Origin: Spirochaetales bacterium
Lineage (GTDB): Bacteria; Spirochaetota; Spirochaetia; JAFGXN01
Direction of reading: 5' to 3'
NCBI GenBank assembly: GCA_016936615.1
Contig: JAFGXN010000106.1
Coordinates: 1-40,294 of the forward strand
Length of the DNA: 40,294 bases
The position numbers were made by a program, and so were the translations under genes. Positions 1 through 10,900 of this stretch are shown one piece after another (position 1 is the stretch's first letter; each line of letters begins with the position of its first letter). The notes under the pieces were generated by a model, which did no database searches, was not told where the DNA came from, and saw only the letters and a list, made by a program, of their open reading frames with translations.

Positions 1-106
1 TAAGCAGGATAAGCAGGGATTAGTTAATAAAATTTTTATTGCCAATATAAAATATCTTTAGTAAATTACTATTAACACTTTTCAAAAGTTTTTTGTAATA
101 ATCACA

Positions 107-136
107 CTTGAATGTAATTTTAACAAGGAGATTAAA
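107..136 (+). promoter_or_regulatory. possible clpB promoter (weak)
   Basis: A TTGAAT hexamer at 108-113 is followed after 17 bases by ATTAAA at 131-136, a poor -10. The preceding CTTGAA resembles the start of a heat-shock sigma -35 element, but no matching heat-shock -10 follows and there is no CIRCE repeat. Bases 1-106 hold only AT-rich short palindromes (26-40 and 77-89) and a direct repeat TAAGCAGG (1-18), with no gene visible. Confidence 0.2.
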
Positions 137-173
137 CAAAAAAACAAGTGTAATATTTTTTTGAGGTAAAAAT

Positions 174-2768
174 ATGAATTATGAAAAATTTTCAAATGAG
201 ATGAACAGGTGCATTGAAGATGCAGCAGGACTAACAATCAAAAACGACAACCCCGAGGTTACTGAAGCTCATATCTTGAAAAGTTGCTTACAAGAAGAGG
301 ATTCTCTACTCCTCCACCTTCTCGAAGGATTAGAGACAAATATAAGTAAGTTTTTTTTAGATATAGATAGTGCAATAAGCAAATTACCAAAGGTAACTGG
401 TGGCGCAAATCCAAATTTTTCTCCAAATGGACATAGAATATTGGTAAAATCTGAGGTTTTTGCAGAGAAGAGAGGAGAACAGGTAAATAGCCTAGACTTT
501 TTCCTCTCTTGTATTGAAAATTCACAGATGCTTGCGCAAGTATTTACAAATAACAATATTACCATGGCAAAGACTCAGGCTATGATAGATAAACTCACAA
601 GAGTTGATCAGCAAAATAGCCAAGACCCCAGCAAATCAAAAATTCTAAAAAAATACTGTAGAGACCTAACCGAGCTTGCAGAAAATGATAAATTAGATCC
701 AGTAATTGGTAGAGACGAGGAGATTCGCAGAGTAATGCAGGTCCTTTCGCGACGAACAAAGAACAACCCAGTTCTAATTGGAGAGCCAGGAGTAGGCAAG
801 ACTGCAATTGCAGAGGGGCTTGCTCGACGCATTATCGAGAAAGATGTTCCAGATTCGCTGAAGAACAAGAAGCTTCTTGCTCTTGATATGGGCGCACTTG
901 TAGCTGGTGCTAAATTTCGAGGAGAATTTGAGGAACGGCTCAAAGGTGTTATAGAAGAGGTAACTAAGCGGGAGAAGCAGATTATACTTTTTATAGATGA
1001 GCTTCACACCATTGTTGGAGCAGGCGCAGCCGAAGGTGCAACAGATGCATCTAACCTCCTAAAACCAGCTCTAGCTCGTGGTCAAATAATGACAATTGGT
1101 GCTACAACACTTGATGAGTATCGCAAATATATCGAGAAAGATGCTGCACTAGAGAGGAGATTTCAGCCTGTATTCACAGCAGAGCCCTCTGTATCTAACA
1201 CTATTGCAATTCTTCGAGGACTGAAAGAGAAATACGAGGTCCACCACGGAGTCAGAATAACAGATGAGGCTGTTATCGCAGCAGCAACACTCTCTGATAG
1301 ATATATTACAAGTCGATTCCTTCCAGACAAGGCAATAGACCTGATTGACGAGGCTGCAAGTCTGATGAAGATAGAGATAGAGAGCCAACCTATAGAACTA
1401 GACATAATTGAGCGGAAGATTAGACAATATGTGATGGAGAGGCAGGCTATAGCACAGGATGATTGCGAGGAGAGTGATGAGAAACTCGAAGAACTGAATG
1501 AAAAGATCTCCGAACTCGAGAAAAATAGACAAATTCTCAATATCAGATGGCAAAATGAAAAAGGAATAATCGACGAGATTAGATCATCAAAGGCTCAGAT
1601 AGATGAGTTGAAGAGCAAGGAGGCAATATTTGAAAGAGAAGGCAACCTTGCTGCAGCATCAGAGATAAAACATGGAAAAATCCCATCGCTTGAAAAAAAG
1701 ATAGAAGAGCTAACTGCTAAATTCAACAATCTAAGCGGAGAAGAGAGGCTTCTCCGAGAAGAAGTAGATGAAGACGATATAGCAAATGTTGTATCGAAGT
1801 GGACAGGAATCCCTGTCTCAAAGATGCTCTCATCTGAGATGAAGAAACTTCTAACACTAGAAGATACTATCGGCAAGAAGGTTATTGGTCAAGAATCTGC
1901 AGTAAAAGCAGTTGCAGATGCTATTCGAAGAAACAGGGCTGGGCTCTCAGACGAAAACAAACCTCTTGGCGCTTTTCTTTTTCTTGGCTCTACTGGTGTA
2001 GGCAAGACAGAGTTAGCTCGAACCCTCGCGGAGTACCTCTTTGACGATCAAAAATCAATGACAAGAATTGACATGAGTGAATATATGGAAAAATACTCAG
2101 TTTCTCGATTAATAGGAGCCCCTCCTGGCTATGTCGGCTACGACCAAGGAGGTCAACTAACAGAGGCAGTCCGAAGACGGCCATACTCTGTAATCCTCTT
2201 TGATGAAATAGAGAAGGCACACCAAGATGTATTCAATATTTTTCTCCAACTGCTTGACGAAGGAAGACTAACTGACGGACAAGGCAGAGTTGTCGATTTT
2301 AAAAATACAATAATCATCATGACCAGCAATCTTGGAAGCGAGATTATCCTCAATCAAGAAGATGCAACAATAATGGAAACACAGATTGAAGAGATGATAA
2401 AAGGATTCTTCAAACCTGAACTGCTCAATAGGCTTGATGATAAGATAATTTTTCACCGACTTGAGAAAAAACATATCCTTGGAATTATAGATATCCAGCT
2501 AGAGAGACTAAGCCGAAGGCTTGAGAACTCAGAAATAAAGATAAGCTTCTCAGACCGACTAAAGCAAGACATAGCAGACAAGGGATATGATCCAAGCTTT
2601 GGCGCCCGCCCTGTCAAGCGAGTTATCCAGAATGAGCTGCAGAATTATCTGGCAAAGATGATACTTGGAGGGGAAATCAAAGAAGATGACGAAATTTTAT
2701 TAGATATTGAAAATGACGAAATCTTTTTCAAAAAACTTGGACAACTCCCTGCAAAAATAGTAGAGTAA
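174..2768 (+). CDS. clpB: ATP-dependent disaggregase ClpB
   Basis: ClpB is a cytoplasmic Hsp100 ring ATPase that pulls polypeptides out of aggregates together with DnaK. At 864 residues it has the usual family length. Order of parts: Clp N-domain (about 1-145); first AAA domain with Walker A GEPGVGKT at 203-210 and Walker B ending at D275/E276; a coiled-coil middle domain (about 400-525), which separates ClpB from ClpA and ClpC; second AAA domain with Walker A GSTGVGKT at 605-612 and Walker B VILFDE at 673-678; then a C-terminal D2-small domain. The start is ATG with GAGGT at 163-167. A methyltransferase gene follows after 3 bases, so they are probably co-transcribed. No CIRCE element is seen upstream, so heat-shock control is not shown by the sequence. 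Confidence 0.97.
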   Translation: MNYEKFSNEMNRCIEDAAGLTIKNDNPEVTEAHILKSCLQEEDSLLLHLLEGLETNISKFFLDIDSAISKLPKVTGGANPNFSPNGHRILVKSEVFAEKRGEQVNSLDFFLSCIENSQMLAQVFTNNNITMAKTQAMIDKLTRVDQQNSQDPSKSKILKKYCRDLTELAENDKLDPVIGRDEEIRRVMQVLSRRTKNNPVLIGEPGVGKTAIAEGLARRIIEKDVPDSLKNKKLLALDMGALVAGAKFRGEFEERLKGVIEEVTKREKQIILFIDELHTIVGAGAAEGATDASNLLKPALARGQIMTIGATTLDEYRKYIEKDAALERRFQPVFTAEPSVSNTIAILRGLKEKYEVHHGVRITDEAVIAAATLSDRYITSRFLPDKAIDLIDEAASLMKIEIESQPIELDIIERKIRQYVMERQAIAQDDCEESDEKLEELNEKISELEKNRQILNIRWQNEKGIIDEIRSSKAQIDELKSKEAIFEREGNLAAASEIKHGKIPSLEKKIEELTAKFNNLSGEERLLREEVDEDDIANVVSKWTGIPVSKMLSSEMKKLLTLEDTIGKKVIGQESAVKAVADAIRRNRAGLSDENKPLGAFLFLGSTGVGKTELARTLAEYLFDDQKSMTRIDMSEYMEKYSVSRLIGAPPGYVGYDQGGQLTEAVRRRPYSVILFDEIEKAHQDVFNIFLQLLDEGRLTDGQGRVVDFKNTIIIMTSNLGSEIILNQEDATIMETQIEEMIKGFFKPELLNRLDDKIIFHRLEKKHILGIIDIQLERLSRRLENSEIKISFSDRLKQDIADKGYDPSFGARPVKRVIQNELQNYLAKMILGGEIKEDDEILLDIENDEIFFKKLGQLPAKIVE

Positions 2769-2771
2769 ATT

Positions 2772-3389
2772 ATGAGCGAAGATATACTAATTATCAACAA
2801 CTATTACAAAGATAAAATTGACCCGCGGAAAGAAGATTACCTAATCCACGGATGGGAGAGCAAAGAGGCTGCAGAAAAAAGGCTAAAACAACTGTTTGAC
2901 CATCTAGACCTTGTAGGAAAATCAATTATCGACATAGGTTGTGGGGTTGGTTCGCTTCTAAGTCTCATAAAAAAAAATCAGATCAATACAAAATATCTGG
3001 GAGTAGATATACTCCCAGATATGATTAAATTAGCAAAGGCAAGACACCCAGAAGGGAACTTCCTCCATTTGGACATATTTAAAGAGAATTTTTTCAAAGA
3101 AGGTTCCTTTGACTTTGTCTATAGTTCAGGAATCTTCAATCTAAAGCTGACAAATAACGAAGCCTTTGTTCAAGAGGCTTTTATACTATTTAATTTTTTA
3201 GCAAAAGAAAAAATAATGGTAAACTTCCTTCACGAGAACTCTAACAACAGGGAAGAGAGATATTTTTACACAAATCCAGAAAAAATATTTAAACTTATCG
3301 AAAAAACAGGTATACTTTATAAAGACATATCAGTAAAGGAAAATTACCTAGCAAATGATTTTAGCATGGTAATTACAAAAAGAGTATAA
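2772..3389 (+). CDS. class I SAM-dependent methyltransferase
   Basis: A 205-residue protein with a Rossmann methyltransferase fold. Motif I is IDIGCGVG at 53-60, the acidic end of the second strand is LGVDI at 76-80, and DFVYSSGIFN near 114-123 fits motif IV. These features support SAM binding, but the substrate cannot be read from the sequence. It starts 3 bases after clpB and ends 1 base before the DUF2156-like gene. There is no clear ribosome binding site, so translation is probably coupled to clpB. It is not recognisably an rRNA, CheR or ubiquinone-type enzyme. Confidence 0.85.
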   Translation: MSEDILIINNYYKDKIDPRKEDYLIHGWESKEAAEKRLKQLFDHLDLVGKSIIDIGCGVGSLLSLIKKNQINTKYLGVDILPDMIKLAKARHPEGNFLHLDIFKENFFKEGSFDFVYSSGIFNLKLTNNEAFVQEAFILFNFLAKEKIMVNFLHENSNNREERYFYTNPEKIFKLIEKTGILYKDISVKENYLANDFSMVITKRV

Positions 3390-3390
3390 A

Positions 3391-4248
3391 ATGAAAGACC
3401 TTGACCTAGAGCACAAACACCTTCTCGAAGAGAGACTTTTCAATATAGAGACATTCTTATCAGAATATTGCTTCTCTAACCTTTTTTTATTTAGAAAAAA
3501 GCACAAATACAAGGTTGGCCTAATCGATGACTGCGTATTTATCTCTGGAGAGAGTTATGATGGAGAAACATTTATCATGCCTTGTTGCAACATAAATGAG
3601 ATGGCAGACTATTACTTTGAAAATTTTATAAAAATTTCAGAAGAGTTCGACATGATTTTCCCAATTCCTGAGGGATGGCTCCCCCGCTTCGACCACAATC
3701 TCTGGCGAAGCGAAGCTTGCGAAGACGATATGGACTATATCTACACCCGCGAGAAGTTATGGCAGTATCCGGGGCGCAAGCTTCATGGCAAAAGAAATCT
3801 CTTCAAGCAATTCAATGAACTCTACGAGAGTCAAATACGTGAAATCGACAGTACTAATATCGAGGACGCAAAGAGTGTCTTGCGCAAATGGCAGAAAGAT
3901 CTGGGAGAGGAGAAATCCGAGACTGATTATTGCCCATGTCGCGAGGGGCTTGAAAATCTTGACATACTCAACCTCAAAGGATATATTGTCTATGTAGATG
4001 AGAGAGCTGTTGGATTTACCCTTGGGGAGGTTCTATCCGAGAGTGTCTTTGGTCTTCACTTCGCTAAAGGGGATAAAGATATCAAGGGAATATATCAATA
4101 CCTTTTCAGCAAGACCGCCGAATTTATGGAGTCGAAGATTGAGTATATGAACCTTGAGCAAGACTTAGGGATTGCTGGTCTGAGAGGAACCAAACTCTCA
4201 TATCAGCCAGATTTTATGGCAAAAAAATATAGATTATATAGAAAATAG
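3391..4248 (+). CDS. DUF2156 / LPG-synthase-C-like GNAT-fold protein
   Basis: A 285-residue soluble protein matching the DUF2156 family, which shares its fold with the cytoplasmic C-terminal domain of lysyl-phosphatidylglycerol synthase. Features seen are the N-terminal segment with FLFRKKHKYKVGLIDD, a basic central motif GRKLHGKRNLFKQFNE near 126-141 that matches the GKKYxKKRNxIxxF signature of the family, and a C-terminal YMNLEQDLGIAGLRGTKLSY segment. There is no membrane flippase domain, so it is a stand-alone transferase-like protein. Its acceptor is unknown; aminoacyl transfer is only an analogy. It starts 1 base after the methyltransferase stop with no good ribosome binding site, so coupling is likely, and argH follows after 11 bases. 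Confidence 0.8.
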   Translation: MKDLDLEHKHLLEERLFNIETFLSEYCFSNLFLFRKKHKYKVGLIDDCVFISGESYDGETFIMPCCNINEMADYYFENFIKISEEFDMIFPIPEGWLPRFDHNLWRSEACEDDMDYIYTREKLWQYPGRKLHGKRNLFKQFNELYESQIREIDSTNIEDAKSVLRKWQKDLGEEKSETDYCPCREGLENLDILNLKGYIVYVDERAVGFTLGEVLSESVFGLHFAKGDKDIKGIYQYLFSKTAEFMESKIEYMNLEQDLGIAGLRGTKLSYQPDFMAKKYRLYRK

Positions 4249-4259
4249 GATGGATAACT

Positions 4260-5627
4260 ATGTCAAAACTATGGCAGAAAGACTACCAAGTCGATAAACT
4301 TATTGAAGAATTTACAGTCGGTAATGACTACATAATCGATCAAGAGATTGCAGCCTCAGATTGTGTGGCAAGTATAGCCCACGGCAAGATGCTTAACAAG
4401 ATTGGAATATTATCAGATAAAGAAATTCAGCAGATTGAAGAAGAATTAAAGGCTATAATAGCAGATAGCATGAACAATAAATTCACAATTGAGATGGGAG
4501 ATGAAGATTGCCACACAGCAATTGAGAATCGACTTATTTCAAAGATTGGAGAGGCTGGAAAGAAGATCCACACAGGAAGATCGCGAAACGACCAGGTTAT
4601 CACAGCATTAAGACTGTACATGAAGGCATTTTTGCTAGAATTCACAGACGAGGCGCTTCGATTATGCAACGCAATATACAACTTTTCACAACAGCACAAA
4701 GATGTCCCAATGCCTGGGCGAACCCATATGCAGATTGCTATGCCTTCTTCTGTTGGGCTCTGGGCCTCATCATTTGGAGAAGAGATCTCAGATCGAGTAT
4801 CTCTGATTCTATCGACATACGATATGATTAACAAATCTCCTCTTGGCTCAGCTGCCAGCTACGGAGTACCAATCCCTCTTGACAGGGAGATGACTGCACA
4901 GCTTATGGGATTTGATTGCCTTCAGAACAATGTTCTCTATGTGAACAACTCAAGAGGAAGGTTTGAGGCTGAAGTGCTGCACCAGGTAGAGGCAGTTGTC
5001 TTGACACTCTCAAAGATTGCGCAGGATTTAATACTTTTTTCAATGCCAGAGTTCAAATACTTTAGCCTTCCGGATTCTCTTTGTACAGGCTCAAGTATAA
5101 TGCCACAAAAGAAGAACCCGGACGGACTAGAACTAATCCGCTCTAAATCAGCTCTGATTAGCGGCTATGCAGCAAGTATCAACAATATCACAAGATCATT
5201 ACCTTCCGGCTACAATCGGGATTTCCAAGATACCAAGGATCCATTTATCAAAGGAACTAAGCTTGCATATATGTGCGTTAAGATAATGACTCAGACCTTT
5301 GAAGGGGTCAAAGTACATCAAGAGAATTTAGAAAAAGGCTTTATCCCTGAAATTTACGCAACTGATATAGCTATTGAGAAGGCTCTAGCTGGACAAAGCT
5401 TTAGAGATGCATACAAGGAGGTTGGACTCAATATCGAAGGAGTTCAAGCCCAGTCTCCAGCAGAATCATTGGGGAAAAGAACAAGTACTGGAACATCAGG
5501 CAACCTCAATCTCCAATACCTTGAAGACCAAATCGAAGATCTCTTATTCCAAGCAGAATCACGAAAAAAAGTCTTCGACAAAGCTATCGAAGACTTAGCA
5601 AGTCAAAGTGTAACTCTTTTCAGATAA
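4260..5627 (+). CDS. argH: argininosuccinate lyase
   Basis: Cleaves argininosuccinate to arginine and fumarate, the last step of arginine synthesis. The 455 residues are the usual length. The three conserved regions of the fumarase/aspartase superfamily are present: HTGRSRNDQ at 104-112, GRTHMQ with the catalytic-region histidine H156, and the mobile signature loop GSSIMPQKKNP at 277-287, which carries the catalytic serine. ATG is preceded by AGGA at 4247-4250, which overlaps the stop of the DUF2156-like gene. No other arginine genes are in the window, so argH appears as the last gene of a mixed clpB run. Its stop codon directly abuts the stop of the convergent gene, with zero spacing and no terminator. 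Confidence 0.97.
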   Translation: MSKLWQKDYQVDKLIEEFTVGNDYIIDQEIAASDCVASIAHGKMLNKIGILSDKEIQQIEEELKAIIADSMNNKFTIEMGDEDCHTAIENRLISKIGEAGKKIHTGRSRNDQVITALRLYMKAFLLEFTDEALRLCNAIYNFSQQHKDVPMPGRTHMQIAMPSSVGLWASSFGEEISDRVSLILSTYDMINKSPLGSAASYGVPIPLDREMTAQLMGFDCLQNNVLYVNNSRGRFEAEVLHQVEAVVLTLSKIAQDLILFSMPEFKYFSLPDSLCTGSSIMPQKKNPDGLELIRSKSALISGYAASINNITRSLPSGYNRDFQDTKDPFIKGTKLAYMCVKIMTQTFEGVKVHQENLEKGFIPEIYATDIAIEKALAGQSFRDAYKEVGLNIEGVQAQSPAESLGKRTSTGTSGNLNLQYLEDQIEDLLFQAESRKKVFDKAIEDLASQSVTLFR

Positions 5628-6056
5628 TCACTTTGAAACCATATCCAAACAAGAAGGCTCAGGAGAAAACATAGACTTTGAACTAAGTTTTTTCCTAGTC
5701 TTCAACCTATCCATCATATACAACCTATCTGTTTGCTGATTTTTCATATTAGAAAGTATAGCATCACGATAATATGCAGATCGCTTTTTCTTGTCCAGAA
5801 TAATACTATATAATTTCTCATGAGTATCATCTGAGGAATAGTTATATTTCTCAAGAATTTGCATCTTTGCTTTATAGGCTCTGAACAACTCAGCAATTGA
5901 AGCGACAATCTCAGATTCGTATTTAACATAAAAGGTTAAAACCTCCATATCTGAGTTAACACAACTCTGCTGAAACTCTTGAGCCTTCAGTAAATTATCA
6001 AAATGCCCATCAATTCGCTGAAGATCAGCACACGCCATTTTATATAGACAACTCAC
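5628..6056 (-). CDS. small helical protein encoded after fliS
   Basis: A 142-residue, mostly helical, soluble protein with no domain I recognise. A GTG start at 6056-6054 lies 6 bases after the fliS stop, with AAGG just upstream at the end of fliS, so the pair is translationally linked. An ATG seven codons in is the alternative start. The size, helical character and position next to fliS suggest a flagellar export chaperone or co-chaperone (an analogue of FliT or FlgN), but I see no sequence signature for either. The C-terminus is basic, with KTRKK and a serine-rich stretch. Its stop abuts the argH stop. Confidence 0.65.
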   Translation of the reverse strand: MSCLYKMACADLQRIDGHFDNLLKAQEFQQSCVNSDMEVLTFYVKYESEIVASIAELFRAYKAKMQILEKYNYSSDDTHEKLYSIILDKKKRSAYYRDAILSNMKNQQTDRLYMMDRLKTRKKLSSKSMFSPEPSCLDMVSK

Positions 6057-6061
6057 AACAC

Positions 6062-6487
6062 TTACCTTGAGATATTTACACCATGATAGTCATGTGTCTG
6101 AGGAATTGGTGTACTCTTGAAAATTTGAATCCAAGCCGATTTCAACTCCTCTAACATAGTAGCTATCTCTGGTAAAGATCCCTCTTCCTTTTTTAAATTT
6201 GCCTCAAGTAATTGCTCGTTAAAAAACCTATATAAACTAAAAAGATTACTAGCAATATCACCACCCTTCTCAAAATCCAACGAGACCATCAATTCAGTAA
6301 TAAAGTCTTGTGCCTTTTTTATTGCATCATTGACCTTATCACATTTCACATCAGAAGCTCTCAAAAGCTCTGTAGCAATCTTGACATTCTTGATTGCCCC
6401 GTCATAAAGCATAATAATAAGTTTATCCTGCCCTGCTGTCTTAACCTTTGTCTCTCGATATGCATTTAAACCGTTCTGTTGTAGCAA
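6062..6487 (-). CDS. fliS: flagellar filament chaperone FliS
   Basis: FliS binds the C-terminus of flagellin in the cytoplasm and prevents early polymerisation before export. The 141 residues show the family hallmark near the N-terminus: NAYRETKV, then KLIIMLYDGAIKNVKIA, followed by a four-helix bundle pattern with a LEANLKKE stretch. The start is TTG at 6487-6485, chosen because a perfect AGGAGG (6500-6495) sits 7 bases upstream and no ATG is near. A weak start with a strong ribosome binding site suggests tuned expression. It lies downstream of the PIN-PhoH gene, separated by 65 bases with no obvious terminator. Confidence 0.93.
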   Translation of the reverse strand: MLQQNGLNAYRETKVKTAGQDKLIIMLYDGAIKNVKIATELLRASDVKCDKVNDAIKKAQDFITELMVSLDFEKGGDIASNLFSLYRFFNEQLLEANLKKEEGSLPEIATMLEELKSAWIQIFKSTPIPQTHDYHGVNISR

Positions 6488-6552
6488 AATACTGCCTCCT
6501 ATAACTATTCTTTATTATTATCGTTACTTTTTAGCAAATTCTTAAACATAAT

Positions 6553-7854
6553 CTACAATAAATCCGCAGCCAATTCAGCTAATTTACTTCGTTCAGATTT
6601 TGCTAAGGTAACGTGGCCAAATAACTTTTGACCCTTGAAGGCTTCTACGAGATACGAAAGTCCATTAGAATTTTCATCAAGATATGGATTATCAATCTGG
6701 TATGGATCTCCAGTTAGAATAATCTTTGTGCCTTCCCCTGCCCTACTAACTATGGTCTTAATTTCGTGCGGTGTCAAATTTTGAGCCTCATCAATTATGA
6801 TTATCTGGTCAGGCAGAGATCGTCCACGAATATAGGTCAAGGCTTCGACTTCAATCAAATTTTTGCTAACAAATGATTCTGCATTCTTGTACTCTGGCTT
6901 CTTTAGACGGGTTATTATAAAATCTAAATTGTCAAAGAGTGGCTGCATCCAGTGCGACATCTTCTCTTTTTTATCACCAGGTAAAAAGCCAATATCCTTA
7001 CCCATTGGGATTACAGGGCGGGAGACAAGCATCTTATTGTAGCGTGAATTTTCTGAGACAAGCCGCAATCCAGCAGCTAGAGCTAACAGTGTCTTTCCAG
7101 TTCCAGCTTTTCCCACTAAACTAACAAGAGGAATATCCTCATTCAAGAGCAGGTTAAAAGCTATCTTCTGAATATCATTAAGTGGCTTAATTCCACTTAT
7201 CGAGATAGGAAAATCCTCAGACATAGGAACAACCTGCTGGGATTCACCATCATAACGACCGACCCAAGTGTGACCATTAGGCGCCTTCGCAATAATATGT
7301 TGGTTACAGAACATCTCATTTTCTATTGTAATTGAATCTCCATTTGCAAAGAAGTCAAACTCCTCCTGCGATAGACTTATCTCGATGAATCCAGGATACA
7401 ATAAGGAGTTGTCAACTTTCTGCTTCTCATAATCAACAGCCTTAATACCTAGCGCATTTGCCTTGACGCGAGCATTTATATCTTTTGAAACAAAAAACAC
7501 CTTCTTATTTTCTTCTTCCTGAAGATAGAGAGCTGCTCCTAGTAGTTTATTATCAACAAGATTGTGCTCAATTGTGTTAGGAAGACTCATCCTCTTTGTG
7601 AGAATCCTCAGAGTAATGTTATTTGCAATCTTTATTCCAACTGAGAAATCACCCTTATTCGAGTATGAATCTAAATTCCTTATTGCTTCACGAACATTAC
7701 GTCCCTTCTCATCTGAGTGCGATTTCAAGTGGTCTAGCTCCTCTAGAACCCAAATAGGAATAACAACCTCATTTCCTTTAAATGATAAAAAAGCATCAGG
7801 CTTGTGAATAAGAACATTTGTGTCTAAAACAAAACTTTTTTCAGTATCTGACAT
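6553..7854 (-). CDS. phoH: PIN-PhoH family ATPase
   Basis: A 433-residue fusion of an N-terminal PIN ribonuclease domain and a PhoH P-loop ATPase/helicase domain (PhoH2/YlaK type). The PIN acidic set is visible: D11 in LDTNVLI, E39 in LEELDHL, D101 in VDNKLL and D125 in SKDINARVKA. The ATPase part has Walker A GKAGTGKT at 248-255, Walker B IIIIDEAQN at 351-359, and a TGDPYQID motif at 381-388. Family members are linked to RNA unwinding and cleavage; the physiological target is not known here. ATG has AGGAGGAGG immediately upstream (7868-7860). The promoter at 7903-7875 would give a leader of only about 14 bases. Confidence 0.92.
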   Translation of the reverse strand: MSDTEKSFVLDTNVLIHKPDAFLSFKGNEVVIPIWVLEELDHLKSHSDEKGRNVREAIRNLDSYSNKGDFSVGIKIANNITLRILTKRMSLPNTIEHNLVDNKLLGAALYLQEEENKKVFFVSKDINARVKANALGIKAVDYEKQKVDNSLLYPGFIEISLSQEEFDFFANGDSITIENEMFCNQHIIAKAPNGHTWVGRYDGESQQVVPMSEDFPISISGIKPLNDIQKIAFNLLLNEDIPLVSLVGKAGTGKTLLALAAGLRLVSENSRYNKMLVSRPVIPMGKDIGFLPGDKKEKMSHWMQPLFDNLDFIITRLKKPEYKNAESFVSKNLIEVEALTYIRGRSLPDQIIIIDEAQNLTPHEIKTIVSRAGEGTKIILTGDPYQIDNPYLDENSNGLSYLVEAFKGQKLFGHVTLAKSERSKLAELAADLL

Positions 7855-7874
7855 TTTGACCTCCTCCTATTCAT

Positions 7875-7903
7875 ATGATAAGATATAAATGCCGATAATT
7901 CAA
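7875..7903 (-). promoter_or_regulatory. phoH promoter
   Basis: On the minus strand TTGAAT (7903-7898) is separated by 17 bases from TATCAT (7880-7875), a good sigma-70 match. Transcription would start near 7868, at the edge of the ribosome binding site. Confidence 0.5.
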
Positions 7904-7920
7904 AGAGAAATGTAAAAATT

Positions 7921-7950
7921 TTGTAATAAACGATTACGTTAGTATATTAT
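7921..7950 (+). promoter_or_regulatory. promoter of the giant lipoprotein operon
   Basis: TTGTAA (7921-7926), an 18-base spacer and TATTAT (7945-7950) are placed to transcribe the gene at 7992. The leader contains long T runs and a 5-bp hairpin AAGAC/GTCTT (7975-7989) whose loop and 3' arm hold the G-rich ribosome binding site (7981-7985). Confidence 0.4.
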
Positions 7951-7991
7951 ATATTGGGGTTTTTTATTTTTTTTAAGACTGGGGGTCTTTT

Positions 7992-10900
7992 ATGGTTAAG
8001 AAAATTACATATTTTTTATCAATATTTTTCATTATAAATATGGTATCATGTGATGCATTTAGCAAGGGAAAATTAAAGGTCGAGGTTAACTTTCCGCCTG
8101 AGTTGATTGTAAGCCCAGAAGTGGTAATGACAATTACTCCAGTAACTGAGGGGCAGGAAGTTATTTCTGCAACATTGACAATAACAGGAACACAAGCAAT
8201 CTACGAAAACAATGAGATTCCAGTAGGGGATTACTCTATAGCAATCACATTGCAGGATGGATCACTTATATTCTGGGTTCTTACTGATACATTCAAGGTA
8301 GATCCTATGACTAAGACTCTTGTTACTTTCAATGTTTCAGAGGATAAATTTACCTCGAAGCCACTATATCCGCCTGTGTTCAGTGTTACTCACAATAATG
8401 GTACTAGCTTTCCAACAACACTAACAACCCCATCAGTAGGCGCATCTATATATTACACCCTTGATCCGACCCTTCCTGATGCTGAGAATCCACAAAACGG
8501 AACACTATACTCTTCATCTGTCAGTTTCAACCTAAATGATATTGCACATGCAGTATCAAGCAAAGAGGGATGGATTACATCAGAGGCTACAACTTTTAAC
8601 TTTATCCGACCTACTGATATACCAGTAATAACCAATAATACAACAGACCCATTTGCTAGCTATCTTGAATATGAGTTCACAAAGACAGATGCTGAACTCA
8701 CCATCTACTATACACTTGATGGGTCTTTTCCTCAGCCTGCAACCGCAACAAGTATTGCAAACAATGGAACAATAGATATATCAGAAGGGAATATAACAGT
8801 AACAGCAGTTACCCATAAGAGCGACTATCTAACTTCTAATTCTGCCTCTACTACCAGCAGAAAAATGGCCACACCAACCTTTGCAGATTTAACCGAGACA
8901 GGAACTCCTGGAGAATATCAGATAACTATAAACTCGACCGATGCTGATGCTATCATCTACTACAGAAATGATGGAACTTCACCAAGCCTTGTCTCTGATA
9001 CAAATGTAACGCCGGGGACAACTATTACTTTTAACGGTTCAAACAATCTAATAGCTATTGCCACAAAAGCTGGTGCAATCAAGTCAAGCGATGCTACTTT
9101 TTATAGTGTGTTAGGCGAAACTCCTATAATTTCTGATGCTAGATTTAGCTTAAAAGATGCTCTTGAGATTGAGATAACTGCAACAGGCTCTGACTCTATT
9201 TATTATACCGAAAATGGAAATGATCCTGTAAAAGATGTAGAAGGAACATTGTACGCCACAATTTTTGCACCAACACCAGGAACCGGAACAATCAAGGCTA
9301 AGGCCTACTTTTCAGATTACCTTCCTTCAGCCATTGCAAGTCAGATTATAGAGACCCTTGTCGCTCCAACAATCGAATTAGGTCTTCTCAACCAATTAAC
9401 AATCACCCACGCAGATGCAACCCACATATATTTCACAACTGATACAACAGATCCAAGTGGCGCAAGCTCAACCCTCTACTCTGCTGGTGTTCAGATACCT
9501 CATGCTGCAACAGCAACCACAACAGTTAGAGCTCTAGCTGCAAAAGAATTTGCTTTTTCTAATACTAATCAACTTGATATTGGAACAAAAACCACCACTC
9601 CGGTACTTTCAGATAATCGTGGAGTAAATATCCTAGACACATTAGAAATACTAATAACTCCTCAGGGCGGAACAACAACCTACTACACTCTTGATGGAAG
9701 TAACCCATTTACTAACTCTGCACGACTAACATATGCTGCTCCTGTAACAGTGTCACCAACTCAGACATTGAAAGCTATCTCTACTGTTATTGATGAATTA
9801 ACCTCAGATGAGGCAAGTGCTGATGGAACTGCGCTTGCAGAACCTACAATGACTCTCAATGCCAACTTAACAGATGATAACATTATTACTATAGATGGAC
9901 CAGTCGGAAGTTCACTTTTCTATACAACAGGAGTTGCCCCAGCAGATCCAACAATCGGCGATACCTATGCTGCTCCGTTTGCAATCTCCCCCGGAGATAC
10001 CGTGAAGGCTGCTGCAGGCCAGACCGACTTTAATCCATCATTTGCGCAGCAGACATTCAGCGCGCAGGCAACAGCTCCAACATTCACAGATGAACGTTCA
10101 GCTTCGACTGAAGCCTTGAGCATAGGAATCACAACAACAGAGAGTGGTGGCACAAGCTACTACACAACAAACAACACAGATCCAGTTGCAGCAGGAATAG
10201 AATATGCTGGCGCTTTTGCTCCAGGTGCAACAGATCCAGTGAGAGCAATAACCCGACTCATCGGAAAATTCTACTCAACAGAGGCATCTTTGACAATAGC
10301 ACAAAATACAGCTCCGGTTGTAACTCTTGGCAAGCTTAACGAGGTAACAATTACCCCAGAAGCTGGCAAAGAGATATACTATGCAGATAATGCAGATCCT
10401 CTAACTGGAACACTTGCAGGCGCAACACTTATCCTAGACCTTGTGGCTACGATAAATCTACGAACAATCAAGGTAGATCCACTCCAGACAGGTTCAATCT
10501 CTGCAATCAACCACCCATCGGCAGAAACAGCACTCAACGTAGTAGCTCAAAGCTCTACCCCAGTGCTAAGTGATGGTCGTGGCGGTAATTACTTTGATCA
10601 GCTAGCTGTCTCTTCAAGTGTCGTTGGTGCTGAAGAGAGTTACTACACTCTTGATGCTACCACACCACGAGAGGCTGGAACTGCAGGAAGTACCCTAGTC
10701 GCAGGTAACGTGACTGTCCCATTTGATGATGGACTGAATTTTCAAAATACAGAAGATGGAGTACTTGTATCTGAAGTTGCAACAATAGATGGAACAAGAC
10801 TTACCACCCCAGTAATAACCCTTAATGCAGATAGCGAATTTGAGATTGCAAGCGCAGATGGCGGATCAATATACTATACCACTGATGGCTCAGATCCAAC

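Noticed and set aside
60-136. CIRCE or heat-shock sigma promoter for clpB
   Set aside because: No TTAGCACTC-type inverted repeat is present, and the CTTGAA is not followed by a heat-shock -10.
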